64,000 nucleotides of DNA from Caprella mutica. Lineage: Eukaryota > Arthropoda > Malacostraca > Amphipoda > Caprellidae. Positions 56,721-64,000 of the stretch are shown piece after piece (within the stretch, counting starts at the first letter, position 1; the number at the start of each line of letters is the position of its first letter). The stretch is taken from NCBI GenBank assembly GCA_947561585.1, contig CANNZV010002310.1, forward strand, positions 40,215 through 104,214. The letters are read 5' to 3'. The notes under the pieces are model-generated. The model saw nothing but the letters and a program-made list of their open reading frames with translations. It ran no database searches and was not told the DNA's origin. The translations under genes were made by a program, and so were the position numbers.

Positions 56721-57017
56721 AATGAACAAAATTCATACTTCAAGTTATGTGTAACTAATGTAATGTATGATATTTTTAAAGAAAGATTTCCCCATTTGAT
56801 CAATTTTTCATTCGATCAATTTTCGAATCGATAAATTCTCCATCACTATAAATTCGATCAAATTTTCGATACTTTGTCTTTCAACACTCTGTCTTTCGAT
56901 ATTCTGTCTTTCGATACTTTTTCTTTCGATACTCTGTCCTTGATACTCTGTCTTTCGATACTTTGTCTTTCGATACTCTGTCCTAGTACCAATTTTTTTA
57001 TAAATATAAATTATAAA

Positions 57018-57082
57018 TAGTAGGTTGACGATATTGAGTTGTGATGTGCATTGCTCGATCTGTGCCACCCTTCAATTACGTT
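57018..57082 (+). repeat. 65-bp direct repeat, second copy
   Basis: Same as 56191-56255. It lies just outside the right end of the element 55850-56990, so one copy is inside it and one outside. Confidence 0.8.
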
Positions 57083-57313
57083 TTAGTATGGTAGAATTGG
57101 AAAATTTGTGGGGAAAAATTGTCTACAAGCTGAAATTTGGTCCAGACCTCCCATATAGTACGTAGATTAACCAAAAAAAGTGCCATCGATTAGGCATTGG
57201 AACACCTCATTTTCAGATTCCCAAAATTCTAGTCGAAAGCGCGGATTAGTCAAAATTCAATTTTTCCAAATAAGGTCATGTTAATAAGAGGAAATGCCAA
57301 AGAAAGACATTGG

Positions 57314-58691
57314 TAGCCGGTAAATTGCTCGAAAACAATTGCTCGAAAGACAATTGCTCGAAAACAATTGCTCGAAAAACAATTGCTCGAATGAACAATT
57401 GCTCGAAAGAACAATTGCTCGAAAGACAATTGCTCGAAAAACAATTGCTCGAACGAACAATTGATCGAATGAACAATTGCTCGAATTATCAAATTGCTCG
57501 AATGAACAGAATTGCTCGAATTATAAAATTGCTCAGTTTTCGATTTTATAAAAGTCAGTTATTCATGAAGTGGAGCTGCACCTAACAATCATTGTTTCTT
57601 TTTAGTAATTGATCATTAATCATTCTATAAATGATTTTAATTATTACTTATTCTGCATAATCATTTTTTAGACCATTTGTGTCATCTCGTATGTAACATG
57701 TGAATTGGAATCATGTGGTGAATCACTACTATTCATGTTTTTTTTATCATAAAACCCGAAAAATTTGTTGATTTATTAAAACTCTGCCATAACTTTGAGT
57801 TATTTCACCTATTGAGGTGCCACATACAGATAGGCTAGTAATGGTGACAGGACTATAACCAACGTGCAAAAAAAAACCCGCGGTCAAAAACCCCCGTGCA
57901 ATATAACCCCCGGACAAAAAACCCCCGTACAATAAACCCCCCCGGACAAGAACCCCCAAGCAAAAAACCCCCGGTGCAAAAAAACCCCGGTCGATATAAA
58001 TAGCATAAATCATTTTAATTCATTTTCATTAATTTTTTATTAATAAAATTACTATAGGCTATAAATATAAAGAGATATAGTGCACCTAAGGTTAGGTTGA
58101 CGGTCCGATTGGAGGGGATTGGGGGGGCTTGCGCCCCCCCCCCCCCCCTCCCGGCCAGGTTTGATAGTGACAAAATGTATACTGTACTTATTTTTACTAT
58201 AAAATAGGTAAATGGGTATACCTTATTTTGCAAAAAATTTGTCATATTTTCGAAGAAAATGTAATAATTATTGGTTCGCATTGAATAATGTTCAATATAT
58301 TAATAAAAATGAATTATGCTATTTATATAGACCGGGGTTTTTTGCTTGGGTTTTTTTTGTCCGGGGGGTTTATTGCACGGGGATTTTTTGTCCGGGGGTA
58401 TTTTGCACGAGGGTTTTTGACCGCGGGGGGGTTTTTTACACGGGGGGTTATTGTCCTGGAATCGCTAGTAATAAAATAATCTACAAATTTTTTCGGGTTT
58501 TATGATAAAAAAAACATGAATAGTAGTGATTCACCACATAATTCCAATTCACATGTTACATACGAGATGACACAAACGGTCTAAAAAAGATTATGCAGAA
58601 TGAGTTATAATTAAAATCATTTATAGAATGATTAATGATCAATTAATAAAAAGAAACAATGATTGTTAAGTGCAGCTCCACTTCATAAATA
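57314..58691. mobile_element. Motif-array element, gctcgaacaatt family, right array missing
   Basis: The left end reads GGTAGCC then GGTAAATTGCTCG with about ten phrases to 57535. Inner arms 57550-57770 and 58480-58690 are inverted copies over about 210 bp (agtggagctgcacctaacaa against the reverse at 58640-58690). The right phrase array expected after 58691 is absent. A 24-bp minisatellite begins there instead. A second motif-array element is inserted at 57843-58463. Confidence 0.75.
57843..58463. mobile_element. Motif-array element, ggacaaaaaaccccc phrase, 9-bp target duplication
   Basis: It is bounded by GCTAGTAAT (57834-57842 and 58464-58472). The left end reads GGTGACA then GGACTATAACC. 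The right end reversed reads GATTCCA then GGACAATAACC. About ten phrases alternate ggacaa and gtgcaa with aaaccccc on each side. Inner arms share cggtctatataaatagcata. It is 621 bp with no coding capacity. Confidence 0.88.
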
Positions 58692-58692
58692 A

Positions 58693-59840
58693 CCCAGGTA
58701 ACATTGAACCTTCCCAGAAGATTCCAGGAACGTTCCATTGGAACGTTCCCTGAATGTTCCACTGGAATGTCCTCTTAATGTTCCTTTTCTGACACATTCC
58801 AGGAATATTCCAATGGAATCTTCAAAAATATTCCCTTTGGAACATTCCCTGAAGACTCCATTGGAACATTCCCTGAAGACTCCATTGGAACATTCCCTGA
58901 AGACTCCATTGGAACATTCCCTGAAGACTCCATTGGAACATTCCCTGAAGACTCCATAGGAACATTCCCTGAAGACTCCATTGGAACATTCCCTGAAGAC
59001 TCCATTGGAACATTCCCTGAAGACTCCATTGGAACATTCCTTGAAGACTCCATTGGAACATTCCTTGAAGACTCCATAGGAACATTCCCTGAATACTCCA
59101 TTGGAACATTCCCTGAAGACTCCATTGGAAAATTCCCTGAAGACTCCTTTGGAACATTCCCTGAACACTCCACTGGAACATTCCCCGAAGACTCCATTGG
59201 AACATTCCCCGAAGACTCCATTGGAACATTCCCCGAAGACTCCATTGGAACATTCCCCGAAGACTCCATTGGAACATTCCTTGAAGACTCCATTGGAACA
59301 TTCCCCGAAGACTCCATTGGAACATTCCTTGAAGACTCCATTGGAACATTCCTTGAAGACTCCATTGGAAAATTCCCTGAAGACTCCTTTGGAACATTCC
59401 CTGAACACTCCACTGGAACATTCCCCGAAGACTTCATTGGAACATTCCCCGAAGACTCCATTGGAACATTCCCCGAAGACTCCATTGGAACATTCCCCGA
59501 AGACTCCATTGGAACATTCCTTGAAGACTCCATTGGAACATTCCCCGAAGACTCCATTGGAACATTCCTTGAAGACTCCATTGGAACATTCCTTGAAGAC
59601 TCCATTGGAACATTCCATGAAGACTTCATTGGAACATTCCATGAAGACTTCTTTGGAACATTACTTGAAGACTCCTTTGGAACAACTTCTGAAGACTCTT
59701 TTGAAACATTCTCTGAAAACTTCTTAGGAACATTCTCTGAAGACTCCTTTGGAACATTCTCTGAAGACTCCTTTGGAACATTCTCTGAAAATTCCTTTGG
59801 AACACTGTCAGAAGAATCCTATGGAACACTTTCAGAAGAC
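58693..59840. repeat. 24-bp minisatellite with 240-bp higher-order repeat
   Basis: The unit tggaacattccctgaagact plus ccat occurs about 48 times. Ten units at 59101-59340 are duplicated almost exactly at 59341-59580. Period 24 keeps several frames open (up to 319 codons, minus strand), which are not genes. Flanking words ggtaacattgaacc (58697) and the reverse of ggtgacatttaaca (59870-59885) are inverted to each other. Confidence 0.95.
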
Positions 59841-60611
59841 TAAATTAGAACTGTGAATTTATAGTGGGAATGTTAAATGTCACCTGAGTCAAGATGGTAG
59901 TAATCTACTATATAAGCTATAGTGAGTCAAGATTTGCTGCGGAATCAATGGTAATATATTTTTACTACTATCTAATGGTTTTACAGTATACTCTCGCATC
60001 CTATTTTCAATGACTTTTTCCATCAAGAAAATAGAAAGAAGACATCACGGAAGAGGGGGGAAGTAAAACTAAGCTCTATGCACTAGGTCGACTACTCTGA
60101 TATCACAGGTAACAGTGTCGACCCAGCGCACTCTGGCAATATTGCAGAAACCAAAATGAAAATGAAATCAAGGAACTATAGGAAGAAATGACAGACGGTA
60201 AAAATAGAGGAATAACAGTTTATAGTAAATAATTACCTAAAAAACAGAAAACATGATAATTGAAAATGTAACCAATAGATTTATTGAAAAACAAATATTG
60301 TGCTATTTTTGGATAAAAACTAACTATTCAAATGGATGCATCATCTATAGTTTAATTAATATAGATTATAGGGAAATGATTAGCAAGTAAGAGGATATTT
60401 TATTCAGGTACCTGACACGTATAGCTGCTCAAATTCCATTACCCTGAAGGCTATAAAAAACGTTTAAAAAATCTATTAAAATACTTGAAAAAAAAATCTA
60501 TATAACTAACTACAAAACTTAATATTTATCTATAACATTCTATCTAACAAAATTTCTAACTTAGACTATATATTTAACTCTTTATTTACAAACGTTCTAT
60601 AGCTGCAAGAT
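59841..60611. other. AT-rich noncoding stretch
   Basis: Nothing recognised apart from the inverted flank of the preceding array. Confidence 0.4.
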
Positions 60612-62808
60612 TAGGATCAGTAGTCTCAAAATTAGGATCTGTAGTCTCAAAATTAGATCAGTAGTCTCAAAATTAGATCAGTAGTCTCAAAATTAGGATC
60701 AGTAGTCTCAAGGCTAGGATCAGTAGTCTCAAGGCTAGGATCAGTTGTCTCAAGGCTAGGATCAGTTGACTCAAGGCTAGGATCAGTTGACTCAAGGCTA
60801 GGATCAGTTGACTCAAGGCTAGGATCAGTTGACTCAAGGCTAGGATCAGTTGACTCAAGATTAGGATCAGTTGACTCAAGATTAGGATCAGTTGTCTCAA
60901 GATTAGGATCAGTTGTCTGAAGATTAGGATCAGTTGTCTCAAGATTAGGATCAGTTGTCTGAAGATTAGGATCAGTTGTCTGAAGATTAGGATCAGTTGT
61001 CTGAAGATTAGGATCAGTTGTCTGAAGATTAGGATCAGTTGTCTGAAGATTAGGATCAGTTGTCTGAAGATTAGGATCAGTTGTCTGAAGATTAGGATCA
61101 GTTGTCTGAAGATTAGGATCAGTTGTCTGAAGATTAGGATCAGTTGTCTGAAGATTAGGATCAGTTGTCTGAAGATTAGGATCAGTTGTCTGAAGATTAG
61201 GATCAGTTGTCTGAAGATTAGGATCAGTTGTCTGAAGATTAGGATCAGTTGTCTGAAGATTAGGGTCAGTTGTCTGAAGATTAGGGTCAGTTGTCTGAAG
61301 ATTAGGGTCAGTTGTCTGAAGATTAGGGTCAGTTGTCTGAAGATTAGGGTCAGTTGTCTGAAGATTAGGGTCAGTTGTCTGAAGATTAGGGTCAGTTGTC
61401 TGAAGATTAGGGTCAGTTGTCTGAAGATTAGGGTCAGTTGTCTGAAGATTAGGGTCAGTTGTCTGAAGATTAGGGTCAGTTGTCTGAAGATTAGGGTCAG
61501 TTGTCTGAAGATTAGGGTCAGTTGTCTGAAGATTAGGGTCAGTTGTCTGAAGATTAGGGTCAGTTGTCTGAAGAATAGGGTCAGTTGTCTGAAGATTAGG
61601 GTCAGTTGTCTGAAGATTAGGGTCAGTTGTCTGAAGATTAGGGTCAGTTGTCTGAAGATTAGGGTCAGTTGTCTGAAGATTAGGGTCAGTTGTCTGAAGA
61701 TTAGGGTCAGTTGTCTGAAGATTAGGGTCAGTTGTCTGAAGATTAGGGTCAGTTGTCTGAAGATTAGGGTCAGTGGTCTCAAGATTAGGGTCAGTGGTCT
61801 CAAGATTAGGGTCAGTGGTCTCAAGATTAGGGCAAGTTGTCTCAAGATTAGGGCAAGTTGTCTCAAGATTAGGGCAAGTTGTCTCAAGATTAGGGCAAGT
61901 TGTCTCAAGATTAGGGCAAGTTGTCTCAAGATTAGGGCAAGTTGTCTCAAGATTAGGGCAAGTTGTCTCAAGATTAGGGCAAGTTATCTCGTGATTAGGG
62001 CAAGTTGTCTCAAGATTAGGGCAAGTTGTCTCAAGATTAGGGCAAGTTGTCTCAAGATTAGGGCAAGTTGTCTCAAGATTAGGGCAAATTGTCTCAAGAT
62101 TAGGGCAAATTGTCTCAAGATTAGGGCAAATTGTCTCAAGATTAGGGCAAATTGTCTCAAGATTAGGGCAAGTTGTCTCAAGATTAGGGCAAGTTGTCTC
62201 AAGATTAGGGCAAGTTGTCTCAAGATTAGGGCAAGTTGTCTCAAGATTAGGGCAAGTTGTCTCAAGATTAGGGCAAGTTGTCTCAAGATTAGGGCAAGTT
62301 GTCTCAAGATTAGGGCAAGTTGTCTCAAGATTAGGGCAAGTTGTCTCAAGATTAGGGCAAGTTGTCTCAAGATTAGGGCAAGTTGTCTCAAGATTAGGGC
62401 AAGTTGTCTCAAGATTAGGGCAAGTTGTCTCAAGATTAGGGCAAGTTGTCTCAAGATTAGGGCAAGTTGTCTCAAGATTAGGGCAAGTTGTCTCTAGATT
62501 AGGGCAAGTTGTCTCTAGATTAGGGCAAGTTGTCTCTAGATTAGGGCAAGTCGTCTCTAGATTAGGGCAAGTTGTCTCAAGATTAGGGCAAGTTGTCTCA
62601 AGATTAGGGCAAGTTGTCTCTAGATTAGGGCAAGTTGTCTCTAGATTAGGGCAAGTTGTCTCTAGATTAGGGCAAGTTGTCTCTAGATTAGGGCAAGTTG
62701 TCTCTAGATTAGGGCAAGTTGTCTCTAGATTAGGGCAAGTTGTCTCTAGATTAGGGCAAGTTGTCTCTAGATTAGGGCAAGTTGTCTCTAGATTAGGGCA
62801 AGTTGACA
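60612..62808. repeat. 21-bp minisatellite, about 104 copies in three domains
   Basis: The unit is about gaagattagggtcagttgtc plus t. Domain 1 (60612-60905) has ctcaaggctaggatcagt forms. Domain 2 (60906-61770) has tctgaagattaggRtcagt forms, with aggatc giving way to agggtc near 61262. Domain 3 (61771-62808) has agattagggcaagttgtctc forms, with sub-blocks caaatt (62085-62155) and tctaga (62490-62800). The 718-codon minus frame arises from the 21-bp period and is not a gene. Confidence 0.97.
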
Positions 62809-64000
62809 ATGCTCATGGATACAGAAAAGCTACATAGTGAATACAGTCACTTACCAAGGTATATGACGATAAAGGACAAAATTGTCTCTAAATAAAGCCT
62901 ATACGATTCTGTCTACCTAACACAAAATCTCTAAGACCTCGTAGTTGAAGACCATATCTCTAGCATTATCCTTTAAAACTGCAAGTAGCGTTAATAAAAT
63001 TATAAACTTGGTAAAAGTAAAAGAAGACAGTCCATAATGAAAATTACAACACTTAAAAACCCAAGAGACGCTACTCTCATTCTCTTCCATTAGCCATATA
63101 CAGCTTTAGGATAGATCCCCACCAGGCTTATTAAACAAATTGTAAATAGTCATAATTTGAGGTTCACTATTTAGGGTCAGTTACGAATTATCGATATTTC
63201 CACATTCTCGATCATAGAAGTAAAAAATATAAAATTGAACGTTTTAGATTGGTGACCAATAAAAATAACGTATAGAAAAGTTATATTAAATATTTTCGTT
63301 TTATAGGTAGTATAATCGAAAATGTGGAACTGTTCATCAATTTGTAACTTACCCAGCATAGCTGAGTAAATAGTCTCATCGATTACTGAACATGAGACAC
63401 CAGATTAACGAATAGAGGGGAAACCTTAGGAAGGGAATAACTTCATTCATTCTTCTCGTCCATTTTCCTGTTCCTCGCACCCACAGTCCGACCACAGAGT
63501 AGATCTCTGAAGTTGTAAAGCCATTCTCCTATAAGATGTCCGTCTCAAAGTATCTGTAATTGAAATTGGCTTAGCTATTACTCTGCAAAAATTAAAGTGA
63601 TGTAGCAGCTACAAATAAATAGCATTGGATATAATTAAAATAATTAGGAATAGAATAGACTTTAACCCTATTATTAGTTAAAAGAGCACTAATGCTCTGA
63701 AATTAAAATAAAGTATGTATCCATAGATTATTGCATGCAGGATACATATTAGAAGTAGCATTCGAAAGTTTGGCCTCATTCAAGAACCAATGAATAATTA
63801 ATTGGTGTCTAAAAATGTTACTAAATTATCTGGAAGATTGAACTATGATTTAAAAAAAGAAAAGAAAAAAAATCAATATTTTAGATATTGCTAATTAACT
63901 AGATATTATAATGAATTATTCATAAGAATATAATTGCTACAATACTCACCTAGCTTTTTCGATCAAGATTGTCCAAAAAATATTAAAATTTCATATTTTC
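62809..64000. other. AT-rich noncoding stretch
   Basis: No coding region. Bases 63180-63360 share words with 16045-16110 (gaaaatgtggaactgt, taacttaccc) and form a loose inverted pair (agttacgaattatcg against its partner near 63345), probably an old fragment of the GGATC element family interior. Confidence 0.4.

Larger units (their letters stand above)
55850..56990. mobile_element. Motif-array element, gacaaagtatcgaaag phrase
   Basis: The right end reversed reads GGTACTA then GGACAGAGTATCGAAAGACA with about eight phrases back to 56865. The left array at 55857-55930 has the same phrases in inverse orientation (agacaaagtatagaagga). The left 7-mer is TAGACCC, shared with the adjoining terminus at 55856. 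No clean target duplication was found. A second motif-array element lies within. Confidence 0.6.

Noticed and set aside
58683..59642. 319-codon minus frame and 208-codon plus frame in the 24-bp array
   Set aside because: Minisatellite translation on both strands; not genes.
58697..59885. 24-bp array as a complete phrase-array element
   Set aside because: Flanking words are inverted, but the 7-mer plus GG rule gives edges without any 9-10 bp duplication.
61270..62800. Telomere-like ttaggg words in the 21-bp array
   Set aside because: They occur once per 21-bp unit by virtue of attaggg in the unit, not as tandem telomeric hexamers; insect telomere repeats differ.
60653..62809. 718-codon minus-strand open frame of repeated LETTCPN / LQTTDPN heptads
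   Set aside because: Produced by a 21-bp minisatellite whose period is a multiple of three. No start context, no non-repeat domain, several frames open at once.

Overview
The window is AT-rich eukaryotic DNA, most likely from an arthropod and probably an insect. It carries a BEL/Pao retrotransposon, a copia element primed by an internal fragment of initiator tRNA-Met, a decayed non-LTR retrotransposon, FLYWCH-type MULE transposase remains, mariner remains and Helitron-like repeats. I find no convincing complete host gene. The only possible host coding piece is a 39-codon candidate terminal exon on the minus strand near 4.6 kb. No rRNA, tRNA or CRISPR locus was recognised.

Layout. 1-7.5 kb: AT-rich noncoding DNA with two minisatellites (22 bp and 24 bp units). 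7.57-9.1 kb: a MULE (7678-9044) with a 9-bp target duplication, inserted in an older repeat and itself interrupted by a small element with an 8-bp duplication. 9.5-13 kb: a GC-richer, broken non-LTR retrotransposon with a 23-bp minisatellite. 13.35-14.44 kb: a second element of the MULE-like type. 15.9-19.2 kb: nested MITEs, a Helitron-like repeat and two TTAA-flanked elements. 19.41-23.99 kb: a copia element with LTRs but broken coding. 25.1-28.3 kb: a palindromic 16-bp array, a pogo/Tigger-like element holding a Helitron copy, and a hAT-like element holding a 31-bp minisatellite. 30.6 kb: a third Helitron copy. 33.9-35.1 kb: a 21/20-bp minisatellite. 36-41 kb: four small inverted-repeat elements. 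41.3-50.9 kb: a nest in which a TA-flanked mariner-type element holds a fourth Helitron copy, which holds a BEL/Pao element with indistinguishable LTRs and one 1.7-kb-codon open frame. 50.9-59.8 kb: a Penelope-type GIY-YIG remnant, several elements with motif-array ends, a deleted mariner-type element and a 24-bp minisatellite. 60.6-62.8 kb: a 2.2-kb 21-bp minisatellite.

The most unusual content is a set of short elements built to one plan. Each end is a loosely conserved 7-mer (consensus GGGTCTA), then GG, then a tandem array of a family-specific phrase of about 12-20 bp. The array at the other end is in inverted orientation. Four of them (7678-9044, 13352-14443, 52621-53577, 57843-58463) have perfect 9- or 10-bp flanking direct repeats at the boundaries this rule predicts. 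One carries a decayed FLYWCH-type MULE transposase, which ties the group to Mutator-like transposons. Several free-standing minisatellites may have a similar origin, but that is inference.

No genes act together here in a pathway. The window is a record of layered insertions whose order can be read from target duplications. The BEL element is the last to arrive in its nest, yet its reverse transcriptase has YVDN where YVDD is expected and its protease has DLG where DSG/DTG is expected.
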